Shown here: piece after piece, positions 1 through 8,918 of the stretch
Layout: every line of letters starts with the position of its first letter
Numbering within the stretch: the stretch's first letter is position 1
Notes under the pieces: generated by a model
Database searches by the model: none
Seen by the model: the letters and a program-made list of their open reading frames with translations, nothing else
Told to the model about the DNA's origin: nothing
Program-made: the position numbers and the translations under genes
Source: Actinomadura graeca
GTDB taxonomy: Bacteria; Actinomycetota; Actinomycetes; Streptosporangiales; Streptosporangiaceae
Reading direction: 5' to 3'
DNA length: 64,000 nt
NCBI RefSeq assembly: GCF_019175365.1
Contig: NZ_CP059572.1
Span: forward strand, 1,178,001 to 1,242,000

Positions 1-3000
1 GCGGGCCAACCGCGATCGGGGTGCCGAGGTGGGCCAGCGGCTGGTTCGGCAGGCTCAGGAACCGGGCCGTCTGGTGCAGCCCGGCCCAGACGACCTTGAC
101 GCGGCGGTCGGTCGCGGACATCAGGTCGCGCAGCGCGGTGACGCTCTCGAACCGTCCCTGGTCGGCGTCCTGGTTGAGGAAACGGTCCGCCTCGTCCAGG
201 AGGATCAGCAGCTGGCGGTGCGGATCGGCCGCCGTCCACTCGCGGACCGCCTCGATGACCTGGCCGCGGCGCATCAGCCCCGGGCGGACCACCCCGGCCT
301 TCGCCAGCCGGTCGGCGAGCCTCGGCCACAGCGAGTTCGACGGGACCTTCCCCACCGTCTGGATGTTCTCCAGGATGACGGTGCGGTGCGGGTCGGTGTC
401 GCGGATGCCGCGCTCGGCCTTGCGCAGCAGCGCCGACTTGCCGAGCTGCCGCCCCCCGTAGACGAACGAGGAGCCGTTGCGGTCGGTGACCTCGCGGACC
501 TGGGCGTCGCGTCCGTAGAACATCTCGTCGGGGACGTCGCCGGCGGGCGTGTACGGGTTGGTGGCGGTGAACGGCGCCATCACCGCGACGGTCGCGGTCC
601 AGTTCTCGGGATGGCACGCCAGGTAGCCGATCGCGGCGTCGTCGAGGACGCCGGCGACGGGCGCCGGGCGGCCCCGGGCGGCCAGGGCGAGCTGCGCGCG
701 GTCGTCGGCGGACAGGACGCCGAAGTAGCACACGAGCACGGTCTGGCTCTCGGGCTGCCCCTTGAGGAGCTCGACGAGCTGCCGCGGCGCCGGGCGCCGC
801 CAGACCAGCAGGAGCCGCAGCCTGTCCCCCGACGGGCTCATCCGGGTCCCGAACGCGGGGAGCAGCGCCCCGTCCGAGCCGACATGGTGGACGCGGTCGA
901 GGTCGATCCAGAGCCGGTCGGGCGCGGTGTCGGCCGCGCTCTGCTCCCCCTCCAGGCCGATCATCTTGAGTATCGCGGTGATGGACGACCGGAGGTTACC
1001 GGCGCTCTTGTGGCCCTGCCCGCAGGCCCGCCAGTGCCGGAGCCCCTCGCTGGCCACCTGCCTGCTGGCGTTGCGCAGGCCGGGGATGCTGACACCGGCG
1101 CCGGCCAGCACGGTCTCCAGGTCCCGGTCGCCGACGTCACGTCCGACGGCCAGCGCGGACTTCAGCTCCGAGATGTACTCGCTGGTCTCCTGCCTGCGGG
1201 CGCGGCTGCCGGAGCGGCGCGCGAGCCGGGCGAAGACCTCGGGGAAGGCGGGGTAGAACCGGCCGAAGTCGTTCTCGGCGGGTTTGTCGGGAAGCTGGTT
1301 GCCCGCCTTCAGCTGTGCCAGGAACTCCCGGGCGGTGGTCAGGTCGCCGTCGTCGACGTGCTTCCCGATGCGCTCCAGGTCCGCGGGGTCGAGGGCGGGC
1401 GCCTGCTCCGCGAGCCGGGCCCGCTCGCGCCCGATGGCGGTCCGCCGCTGCTCGGCCAGGGTCGCCATCAGGCCGTCCAGCTCGCCGCCGATCCGGTCGA
1501 AGTCGTGCCGGTGCGCGGTCAGCGGGCGGAGCGTCTCCTCGGTGCCGCGGACCTGGTCCTCGGTGAGCAGGCCGTCGCGGAGGGACCGCGCGATCAGGTC
1601 GCGGGCCTCCTCGACGCGCCGGTCGCGCACCTCCCGGGCGGACCGGACGAGGTCGTCCCGCCGTGCCTGGAGCCGGTCCACGGCGCCGGGGTCGGCGGCC
1701 TGGAGGACGGTGAGGACGGCGCCCGTGCCCTCATGGTCCATCCGGGCGGCCCGCGCCTCGAACGCCGCCTCCCAGTCCGGTGCCCCGGCGAGCGCGACGG
1801 CCCCGAGCGCCTCGACGGGCGGCGTGGCCCGCGGCTCCCACGTGCGCGGGTCGAGAGGCACCTCCCCGGCCAGGAGCAGGTCCCGGTTGAGCACATGCGC
1901 GACGCGCGGCTCCTGGTCGGGGAGCGGCGCGCCGTCCACCAGCCCGAACGCGCCGGTGAGCAGGACGCGGGCCGCCTCCACGGCGGCCGGGAGCGGCTGG
2001 TCGGCGTCCGCGGCCAGTTCCTCCAGCGCGCGGTCGACCCGCGCACGCCGGCCGGCGACGGTCTCCCGGAGCTGCCCGAGCGGCACGGCGCGCCAGTCGC
2101 GGGCGCCGTGCCCGCCCTCCCCCGTCTCCTTCACGGCTGCGGCCCACCGCGCCACGGTGTCCAGGGCGGACCCGATCTTGGTCTGGAGCTGGGCCCGCGC
2201 CCCCGCGATGATCTCCTTGCCCTTCTTGCCGCGGCCGATGATCGCGGCGTCGGTGTCGTCGATCAGCTTGTCGATCCCGACGCCGCTTCTGAGCCGGACG
2301 GCCTCGGCGGCGGCCTCGTCCGCCCCGGCCGGATCGTCGCACGCGGCCAGTTCGAGGAGCACCCGGATCCGGCCGCCCTTCTCCACCAGCGTCTTCCACA
2401 CCTCGGTGGCGCGCTGATACTTGATCTTGCGGAAGGGCTCCTCCTCGATCAGCCGGGCCGCCTCCCGGACGACCGCGCGGCGCGCCTCGTCCGAGCCCGC
2501 GGCGCCGCGGATCCAGCTGCCCATCCCCGGGCTCAGGTAGACGCCGCCCCGGGCCGCCTGGGTGAACGCCTCGCCGCACTCCTGAAGGACGCGATGGCCC
2601 GAGACGACGACGTCCAGGCCCTCCACCAGCCGCGTCGACTCGGGCGTCGGGTGGATCAGCCCGGCCCGGATCGCGGCGGCCCACGCGAGCACGCCGCCGG
2701 CCGGATCACCGGCGAGGGACTTGGCGTCCAGGCCGCCCGCCGCCTCGGCGAACTCCGCCGACAGCGGCCCGGCGAACACCGACATCTCCGCCGCCAGCGC
2801 GGCGCACCGGCGGGCGCCCACCTCGGCCGCGGGCCGTCCCGCCGCCTCCCTCAGCCACGCGGCCAGCCCGAACCGCCCGGCCCGCAGGGCGGCGACCTCC
2901 GCCTCCGGCAGCCCGTCCGGCAGGCGCTCCGCCGCGTCGTCCGGCCGCCCGGCGCTCACGGCCTGGTCCGGATCGACGAGGATCACCGGCAAGGACACCG

Positions 3001-4564
3001 CCCTGACGGGCGCCGGCGGGTCGGTGGGCACCTGTGGTTCGGGCGGCTGCCGCGGTTCCACAGGCGCCGGCGGTTCCGGCTCGGCATGGGGCGGCCGCCC
3101 GGCGTCCGGCTCCTCGCGGGCCGGACCGGGACCGTCGCCGGGGACGGCCTGGGCGAGGAACGCGTCGAGTCCGGCGAGTTCCTCCTCGTCGTCGGCCGGC
3201 GTTTCCGGCTCGGCGACGTCTCCGCCCGGCGGACCGGCGTACTCTGGTTCCTCCGGGCTGTCATCCAGGCCGGGAGCCGGGACGGGATCGGAGCCGCCCG
3301 GATCTCCGGCCTCGTCGCCGGGATCGTCGTCCCGGTCCGCCTCGCCCTCGTCAGGGGCGCCGGCGGGTTCCGCGATCGTCACCCGGCTCATCAGCGCGAG
3401 GTCGACGAGCCTCCGGAACCGGCCGGGCAATTCCCTGCGCGCCTTCTCCGCGACCTCAAGCGCACGGGAATCCTCCTCCAGGGCCACGACCTCGATCAGC
3501 TCCGCCAACGCGGCCAGTCCCTCGCCGCCACCGGCGCCCACGAGGTCGCGCATCTCGGCGAGCAGGCCCGCCACGGACTCCGGCCCGTCGACCCGGCGGA
3601 GCAGCCGGATGCGCGATTCCTGCTTCGCGCTGTCCAGGGCCTCTTGCGCCATCTTCGCCAGGGCGGGCAGCTCCGCATCCCCGGATCCCGGGAACACGTC
3701 CTCGGCCTGCTCCCGGGCCCGCTCCAGTTCCCCGATCACGTCGCCGACGAGGGGCAGCTCGCCCTCGCCCGGCCGCTGCCCGGCCCGGAGACAGGCGGCG
3801 ATGCGGTCGGCCGCCTCCGCCCCGTCGGTCAGGCGTCCGTCGAGGCGGCAGAGCCGCGCCGCCAGTTCGTCCAGGGCGGGACGACCGGAGTCCGGTGTCA
3901 CGTGCCCCCTCCTCTCGTCCGGAGCGGGCGGCGTCCGCGCCAGCTCCTGTAAGTGCCGGAGATCGATGGTCTGTTCGGGAAGCCGGGGGTTCTCCTTCTG
4001 GAACACCGCCCAGGCGGCCTCCGCGCCGGGGGCGTGCCCGGCGGGTTCCGCCGCCAGGAGCCCGAGCGCCACGGGGGCGAGCGGCCGGTCGTCCTCGACC
4101 ACGCGGACCAGTGACCAGCGCAGGATCGACTCGGGCGCGTCCCAGCCGAGCGCCTGCCGGAGGAGCGGCGCGCGGCCCAGGGCCTCCGGCGCTGTGGAGG
4201 CGGTGAGCAGCCTCGCGCAGTCGTCCGCGTCGAGAAGGTCGAGATTGCCGAAACCCCAGAAATAAAAAGCGCCGACCATGAGGCGGAGCCGGTCGCGGCG
4301 CCCGGATTCACCGGACTGCAGGGTGCGCAGAAGCAGTTTGAGAGAGTGCGGCGAGATCCTCTTGGAGTCCCCAAGGCGGACCACTCTCAGCATCCTGCGG
4401 GTAAGACCGGGCGGTACCGAGCGCGTGAACTCCCTCATGTCCTCGACGGTGATCGCCGCGACCGTGGCCTCGTCCAGTTCGGCCAGGTCGGGGACCCTGT
4501 CCCGGAGGGAGGCGAACGGCGCCGGTTCGTCGGGTGACCGCTTGCGACGAGGGCCGTGGCCCAT
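1..4564 (-). CDS. Giant multidomain protein with C-terminal P-loop ATPase (3' end beyond the window)
   Basis: The minus-strand frame is open from ATG at 4564 to the window edge, giving 1521 codons with no stop, so the C-terminus is missing. Residues 1-400 look mostly helical. A Pro/acidic linker occupies about residues 400-520, followed by a long helical middle region. The C-terminal part is a P-loop ATPase introduced by FTATNPYTPAG and MFYGRD; its Walker A is GGRQLGKSALL near residue 1370 and its Walker B is QLLILLDEAD near 1455. The layout resembles STAND/Orc1-Cdc6-like AAA+ ATPases. These often act as sensors or switches, but I do not recognise the N-terminal 1300 residues and assign no function. 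The gene is divergent from the mazG-like gene at 4788 across an AT-rich gap. A long opposite-strand frame over the same DNA is a GC-bias shadow. Confidence 0.8.
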   Translation of the reverse strand, partial: MGHGPRRKRSPDEPAPFASLRDRVPDLAELDEATVAAITVEDMREFTRSVPPGLTRRMLRVVRLGDSKRISPHSLKLLLRTLQSGESGRRDRLRLMVGAFYFWGFGNLDLLDADDCARLLTASTAPEALGRAPLLRQALGWDAPESILRWSLVRVVEDDRPLAPVALGLLAAEPAGHAPGAEAAWAVFQKENPRLPEQTIDLRHLQELARTPPAPDERRGHVTPDSGRPALDELAARLCRLDGRLTDGAEAADRIAACLRAGQRPGEGELPLVGDVIGELERAREQAEDVFPGSGDAELPALAKMAQEALDSAKQESRIRLLRRVDGPESVAGLLAEMRDLVGAGGGEGLAALAELIEVVALEEDSRALEVAEKARRELPGRFRRLVDLALMSRVTIAEPAGAPDEGEADRDDDPGDEAGDPGGSDPVPAPGLDDSPEEPEYAGPPGGDVAEPETPADDEEELAGLDAFLAQAVPGDGPGPAREEPDAGRPPHAEPEPPAPVEPRQPPEPQVPTDPPAPVRAVSLPVILVDPDQAVSAGRPDDAAERLPDGLPEAEVAALRAGRFGLAAWLREAAGRPAAEVGARRCAALAAEMSVFAGPLSAEFAEAAGGLDAKSLAGDPAGGVLAWAAAIRAGLIHPTPESTRLVEGLDVVVSGHRVLQECGEAFTQAARGGVYLSPGMGSWIRGAAGSDEARRAVVREAARLIEEEPFRKIKYQRATEVWKTLVEKGGRIRVLLELAACDDPAGADEAAAEAVRLRSGVGIDKLIDDTDAAIIGRGKKGKEIIAGARAQLQTKIGSALDTVARWAAAVKETGEGGHGARDWRAVPLGQLRETVAGRRARVDRALEELAADADQPLPAAVEAARVLLTGAFGLVDGAPLPDQEPRVAHVLNRDLLLAGEVPLDPRTWEPRATPPVEALGAVALAGAPDWEAAFEARAARMDHEGTGAVLTVLQAADPGAVDRLQARRDDLVRSAREVRDRRVEEARDLIARSLRDGLLTEDQVRGTEETLRPLTAHRHDFDRIGGELDGLMATLAEQRRTAIGRERARLAEQAPALDPADLERIGKHVDDGDLTTAREFLAQLKAGNQLPDKPAENDFGRFYPAFPEVFARLARRSGSRARRQETSEYISELKSALAVGRDVGDRDLETVLAGAGVSIPGLRNASRQVASEGLRHWRACGQGHKSAGNLRSSITAILKMIGLEGEQSAADTAPDRLWIDLDRVHHVGSDGALLPAFGTRMSPSGDRLRLLLVWRRPAPRQLVELLKGQPESQTVLVCYFGVLSADDRAQLALAARGRPAPVAGVLDDAAIGYLACHPENWTATVAVMAPFTATNPYTPAGDVPDEMFYGRDAQVREVTDRNGSSFVYGGRQLGKSALLRKAERGIRDTDPHRTVILENIQTVGKVPSNSLWPRLADRLAKAGVVRPGLMRRGQVIEAVREWTAADPHRQLLILLDEADRFLNQDADQGRFESVTALRDLMSATDRRVKVVWAGLHQTARFLSLPNQPLAHLGTPIAVGP

Positions 4565-4787
4565 GGCAACCCCGTTCTTGGACGTCGTCGGCCCACGCTT
4601 GCGCAAAAGGGAGGTGTGGGCAGGATCGTATCGCCATGTATCGCGTTAAATCATCGATATCAGAAAATCGCGTTGATCGAATTCAATTCTGATCTTCAGG
4701 GCCTCGCGGCGGCGAACGCAATCGCCCGCCGCGCGCCTTCCGGCGGCCGGTCCCCGCACGACGCCCCCCGGCGTCTAGCCTGGCGGG
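4565..4787. promoter_or_regulatory. AT-rich divergent promoter region
   Basis: This gap separates two divergent genes. Its stretch at about 4630-4700 is clearly richer in A+T than the surroundings, with ATCGATAT and GAATTCAATT patches. On the plus strand TAGCCT at 4776-4781 matches the actinobacterial -10 pattern TAnnnT. It lies six bases before the ATG at 4788, the spacing expected of a leaderless transcript. I could not fix a promoter for the minus-strand ATPase gene. Confidence 0.45.
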
Positions 4788-5183
4788 ATGCATGACGACG
4801 GGAGGCTCGCCGAGCGGCTGCGGGAGTTCGCGGCGGAGCGGGACTGGGAGCGGTTCCACACGCCGAAGAACCTCGCGATGGCGCTGGCCGGCGAGGCCGG
4901 TGAGCTGCTCGCCGAGTTCCAGTGGCTCACGCCCGAGGAGTCCGCGGCGGTGATGGCGGACGCCGAGGCCGCCGGGCGGATACGGGCCGAGCTCGGCGAC
5001 GTCGTCATCTACCTCACCCGGCTCGCCGACGTCCTCGGCGTCGACCTGGCCGACGCCGCGCACGCGAAGCTGGACGAGAGCGGGCGCCGCTACGACGCCG
5101 AGACCTACCGCGGCTCGGCCCGCAAGGCGCCTCCCCTGAACCCCGGAGAACCGCCGGAGATCGGCTATAGCCTCTCCCGGTAG
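4788..5183 (+). CDS. MazG-like nucleotide pyrophosphohydrolase
   Basis: This 131-residue protein belongs to the all-alpha NTP pyrophosphohydrolase (MazG / dCTPase) superfamily, which hydrolyses (d)NTPs to NMP and pyrophosphate. The metal-binding signature is visible: E36, E39 and E43 in GEAGELLAEF, then E68 and D71 in RAELGDVVIYL. Its length fits the single-domain dCTPase-like branch. It probably starts leaderless at ATG 4788. It is followed after about 100 bases by a nuclease-helicase on the same strand, and the pair could be a nucleotide-depleting or nucleotide-sanitising module beside a nucleic-acid effector. General house-cleaning is the alternative. Confidence 0.85.
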   Translation: MHDDGRLAERLREFAAERDWERFHTPKNLAMALAGEAGELLAEFQWLTPEESAAVMADAEAAGRIRAELGDVVIYLTRLADVLGVDLADAAHAKLDESGRRYDAETYRGSARKAPPLNPGEPPEIGYSLSR

Positions 5184-5249
5184 GAACATGCGGCCCGACG
5201 GGCTTCCGCCTTCCCGCCTGAGCGCGGACCGAGGACACGCCCCCATACC

Positions 5250-5266
5250 GCACGAACATCTCGTGC
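5250..5266. promoter_or_regulatory. Inverted repeat before the nuclease-helicase gene
   Basis: The sequence is GCACGA, five bases, TCGTGC: a perfect 6-bp dyad ending about 18 bases before the TTG start at 5285. It could be an operator or a small mRNA hairpin next to the ribosome site GGGGGAAGG. It is short, so it may be chance in GC-rich DNA. Confidence 0.3.
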
Positions 5267-5284
5267 TGCCTGGGGGAAGGTCCC

Positions 5285-6964
5285 TTGACGGTTTTCCGTC
5301 GTACCGCCGAATCGCTGCTGTCGCCCGCCGAGCGGAGGTTCACGCAGGTCCTCGCCGAACAGATGAAGATGAGGGACGGGATCTCGGTCTCGCCGTCCGA
5401 GGTTCGCTCCTGGGAGCGCAGCCTCCCCGTCCTCGCCCAGGACCTCGTCGAGGCCGGTCTGGGCGAGGTCGAGATGCTCATCGAGTACAGGCTGCCGCTG
5501 ACCAGCAAGCGCGCGGACGTGGTGCTCGCCGGCACCGACCGGCGCACCGGCGGCGACGCGTACGTGGTCGTCGAGCTGAAGCAGTGGAGCCGCGCGGAGG
5601 TGTGGGACGAGGACGAGAGGACGCGCCTGTTCACCCAGTCGACGCGCGGAGAGTTCGTCGACTACCTGCGCGACCGGTTCGCCCCTTCCCCGGGGCGCAC
5701 GGCGGCCGACCACTTCCTGAGCAGCGAGGTGCGTCCCTCCAAGCAGCTGCTCAAGCACGCGGCCAAGGAGATCCGCGACCGCGACCAGTTCGTGCTCCTG
5801 GACGAGCAGCGGCTCGCGTACCAGATCGTCCTGCACGCGGTCGACAAGGCGCGCAGGCAGGACCTGAAGACGGTCGTGGTGATCACCGGTGGGCCCGGCA
5901 GCGGGAAGAGCGTGATCGCGCTGTCCCTCCTCGGCGCCCTGTCAGGCCGGGGCCTGTCCGTCCTGCACGCCACGGGGTCCAAGTCCTTCACCCAGACGAT
6001 GCGCAGGCACGTGGCCAAGGGGTCGACGCGGACGAAGGCGCTGTTCACCTACTTCAACAACTTCATGGAGGCCGACCGCAACGGCCTCGACGTCCTGATC
6101 TGCGACGAGGCGCACCGCATCCGCAAGGTGTCGGCGAACCGGTACACCGCCGCACGGCTGCGCACCGGCCGCCCGCAGGTCGACGAGCTGATCGACGCGG
6201 CACGCGTCCCGGTGTTCCTGCTCGACGGGCAGCAGAACGTCCGGCCCGGGGAGATGGGCACGCTGGAGCAGATCCGCGGGCACGCCGAGTCGAAGGGCCT
6301 GCGGGTCCAGCACGTTTCTCTGGACGAGCAGTTCCGCTGCGGCGGGAGCCGCAAGTACGAGGACTGGGTCCTGATGCTGCTCGGCCTCCACGAGAGCCCC
6401 GCCCGGGAGTGGACGGGGGACGACGGTTTCTCCGTCTCCCTGGCCGAGTCCCCGCGGGAGATGGAGGCGCTGCTGCGTTCCCACCACGACCAGGGACGCG
6501 GCGCCCGGATGACCGCGGGCTTCTGCTGGCGCTGGAGCAGCCCCGCCGCGGGCGCCCCCGGCGGGGAGATGTCGCTCGTCCCGGACGTCAGGATCGGCGA
6601 CTGGGCCCGGCCGTGGAACGTCAAGGGCGACCGGTCGGTCGGGGACGCTCCCCCGAGCGAGCTCTGGGCGACCGCGCCGGGCGGCTTCGGGCAGGTCGGA
6701 TGCGTCTACACCGCGCAGGGCTTCGAGTACGACTGGAACGGCGTCATCCTCAGACGCGACCTCGTCTACAGGAACGGCAGGCTCGTCACGCGGCGGGCGG
6801 AGAGCCACGACCCTGCCCTCAAGCCCTCGACCGTGACGGACGAGGAGGCGGACGCGCTGATCCGCAACACCTACAAGGTGCTGCTCACCCGCGGCATGGT
6901 CGGCACGCTGATCTACTCCGTCGACGCGGAGACCCAGGCATTCCTTTCGCGGTTGGTCCGGTGA
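5285..6964 (+). CDS. DUF2075/Schlafen-type helicase with N-terminal PD-(D/E)XK-like nuclease domain
   Basis: The 559-residue protein starts with TTG, supported by a strong ribosome site (GGGGGAAGG) just upstream. Residues 60-105 carry a restriction-endonuclease-like signature, D78 in RADVVL and E97-x-K99 in VVVELKQW, as in NERD-type nucleases. A helicase-type P-loop domain follows: Walker A GGPGSGKS near 202-209 and Walker B DVLICDEAH near 269-277. A motif reading GQNVRPGEMG/QFRCGGS-like and a C-terminal TAQGFEYDW segment are typical of the DUF2075 family, now grouped with the Schlafen group 3 helicases. Residues near the C-terminus (LLTRGMVGTLIY) match the conserved end of this family. Coupling to the mazG-like gene suggests a joint role, possibly in phage defence or RNA/DNA surveillance; that is inference. 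Confidence 0.85.
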   Translation: MTVFRRTAESLLSPAERRFTQVLAEQMKMRDGISVSPSEVRSWERSLPVLAQDLVEAGLGEVEMLIEYRLPLTSKRADVVLAGTDRRTGGDAYVVVELKQWSRAEVWDEDERTRLFTQSTRGEFVDYLRDRFAPSPGRTAADHFLSSEVRPSKQLLKHAAKEIRDRDQFVLLDEQRLAYQIVLHAVDKARRQDLKTVVVITGGPGSGKSVIALSLLGALSGRGLSVLHATGSKSFTQTMRRHVAKGSTRTKALFTYFNNFMEADRNGLDVLICDEAHRIRKVSANRYTAARLRTGRPQVDELIDAARVPVFLLDGQQNVRPGEMGTLEQIRGHAESKGLRVQHVSLDEQFRCGGSRKYEDWVLMLLGLHESPAREWTGDDGFSVSLAESPREMEALLRSHHDQGRGARMTAGFCWRWSSPAAGAPGGEMSLVPDVRIGDWARPWNVKGDRSVGDAPPSELWATAPGGFGQVGCVYTAQGFEYDWNGVILRRDLVYRNGRLVTRRAESHDPALKPSTVTDEEADALIRNTYKVLLTRGMVGTLIYSVDAETQAFLSRLVR

Positions 6965-6971
6965 ACGGGGA

Positions 6972-8681
6972 TCAGAGGGTCTCGCGGGAGTCGGGGTCTG
7001 TCAGGTCGGCCAGTTCTTCGGTGTAGGAAGCCGTCTCGGGGACGGGGAGGGCGAGGCGTTGCAACGTCGGGCGGAGGTGGACGCCCGGTAGAGGCGTGCC
7101 CCAGGTGGCGTCCCAGATCGCCAGGGCCGCGTCCAGGTCGAGGAGGCGGTCGAGTCCGGCGCCGGTGATCCGCATGAACGGCATCTCCGCGTCCGGTGGA
7201 AGGCCGCAGTAGCGGGCCCACAGGTCACGGCGCAGGGTTCGGACGAAGGTCGAGTCTCCCGTGTCGAGGACGCCGACCGACAGTTCTATGTCGGTGTAGA
7301 GGCTGCGGCGCGTGCAGTTCGCCGAGCCGACAGCGCACCAGCGGTCGTCGACGATCGCCACCGTGCCGTGGACGCCGGTTCGGGGCCAGGTGCAGACGGC
7401 GATGCCGTTCCTGTCGCGCGGTGATGTGCCGGCGAGAAGGTGCTTGTTGATCGCGTTGGAGAAAAGGGCGGACGGCGGGTCGGCGCCGTAGAGGAGGATG
7501 ACCCTTAGGTCGGGTCTCGCCGTTCTGCGCGCGTTGATCCAGTCCATGACCTCCTGGCTCTGGAACGCCTGGTCGGCGATGAAGATGTAGCGCTCGGCGG
7601 ATGAGACGGCCTGCTTCAACGCCACCTTGAATTCGAAGAGGCCGTCCGGGGCGAACGACAGCGCCGGGGTGCGGGAACCGGACAGGTTCGTCACCAGCCA
7701 GCGCTGTAACGCGTCGCCGGGGAGATGGGCCGGGCCGGAGGCGGAGAAGTTCATCTGCGGGACCGTGCGCAGAACCTGCACGAGTGGTCCGGCCCCATCG
7801 GGCACCGGCTCTGGCTTTCGGGCGGGGATCTCTTTGGTGTTCTTTGTCTGCGACGGGATCTCCTTCTCGTTCACGCGGAAGACCTGGGTCGGGCGGGCGC
7901 GTTGCTCGTTCCATAACTGCCGGAAGAAGTCGTGGATCGCGGCGGCGGCCGGGCCTTGGACACGGACGGCCACGTCGTGCCGGCCCCCGGGATCGCCGAC
8001 GGGCGCGGAACGGCTCATGCGGGGGTCGGGCCCGCCGGTGTAGGCGCGCATGGACGCCTCGTCGCCGCACACGACCAGCTTGAGGTGCGCGGTGCCCATC
8101 GGATGGGCGAGCAGGTTGAGCATCACCGCGTCCTTCAGGGCCGGGGCGGTGCGGAGCGCGTCGGCGCTGAGGATCGTGTGCAGGTTCAGCGCCGCGACGC
8201 CCGGGACCTTGTCGGCGACCGGTTTGTACTTCGGCAGGAATGGCGACGTCCAGGCGAGCACGCGGACGTCCACGCCTTTCATGGCCAGCTCGCACAGTTC
8301 GTAGAGCAGCGCCCTCTTGCTTTTCGGCAGGACGAACCGCTCGGCCTCGACCTTCAGCGACCATCGCGTGCCGGATCTCCTGGCGCTCCCACCGGCCGTG
8401 TCGCCGGAGTCCCCGACCTCGACGGTGCCGGTGCGGCCGACCAGTCCGAGCCACCAGGCGGACAGGTAGAAGTAGCGCCCGGTGCCCGTTCCGGCCTTGA
8501 GCGCGGCGATCTCGTCGTCGAGCGCGCCGAAGTAGGCGGCCGCGTCCACCAGGGCCTCGACGCGGTTGCCTCCGGGCCCGTCCGAGAACCGCCGCCGCCC
8601 GCCCTTCGGCGACTCGTCTAATTGTCCTGGTCCGGCGGAGGAATACTTTTGGATCAGCGCGTCAGGCGTCGGCCGGCTCAT
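6972..8681 (-). CDS. Phospholipase D-like domain protein with degenerate HKD motifs
   Basis: This 569-residue protein has the two-repeat organisation of the PLD superfamily (phospholipases, nucleases such as Nuc/BfiI, transferases). The first repeat has H199-x-K201 in AHLKLVVCGDE, but its Asp is one position late. The second has VHGTVAIVDD then GSANCTRRS near 437-460: the His, Asp and GSxN elements are present but the motif Lys is Thr (H-x-T). One active-site half therefore looks impaired, so the protein may be an atypical nuclease or hydrolase, or a binding protein. It is convergent with the nuclease-helicase, leaving only seven bases between the stops. Together with the mazG-like gene and giant ATPase it makes the region look like a defence island. 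Confidence 0.75.
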   Translation of the reverse strand: MSRPTPDALIQKYSSAGPGQLDESPKGGRRRFSDGPGGNRVEALVDAAAYFGALDDEIAALKAGTGTGRYFYLSAWWLGLVGRTGTVEVGDSGDTAGGSARRSGTRWSLKVEAERFVLPKSKRALLYELCELAMKGVDVRVLAWTSPFLPKYKPVADKVPGVAALNLHTILSADALRTAPALKDAVMLNLLAHPMGTAHLKLVVCGDEASMRAYTGGPDPRMSRSAPVGDPGGRHDVAVRVQGPAAAAIHDFFRQLWNEQRARPTQVFRVNEKEIPSQTKNTKEIPARKPEPVPDGAGPLVQVLRTVPQMNFSASGPAHLPGDALQRWLVTNLSGSRTPALSFAPDGLFEFKVALKQAVSSAERYIFIADQAFQSQEVMDWINARRTARPDLRVILLYGADPPSALFSNAINKHLLAGTSPRDRNGIAVCTWPRTGVHGTVAIVDDRWCAVGSANCTRRSLYTDIELSVGVLDTGDSTFVRTLRRDLWARYCGLPPDAEMPFMRITGAGLDRLLDLDAALAIWDATWGTPLPGVHLRPTLQRLALPVPETASYTEELADLTDPDSRETL

Positions 8682-8918
8682 GATCTGGAATGTACGCCGT
8701 CACAGTGCCCTCCGAACGGCCGCTAGCGGACACGTGACCTCACCTCCTTCCGTGTCTTATGTCCTTCAGGAATGGATTCACGGAAATGCATGGCCGAGCG
8801 GATGGGAAAGGCCGCGCGGAAAGACCGGGACGGGCCGTCGGCGGAGAGGGCGAAGCCTGCGGCGCGGGCCCGGCGCCGGGCGGCGGACGGGTTTCCGCGG
8901 GCCTGCGACAATCGGCGC

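Noticed and set aside
29..3952. Long open frame on the plus strand (about 1300 codons)
   Set aside because: It lies opposite the giant ATPase gene. Its translation is Arg/Gly/Pro/Val-rich without motifs, and the minus-strand frame has a coherent P-loop ATPase.
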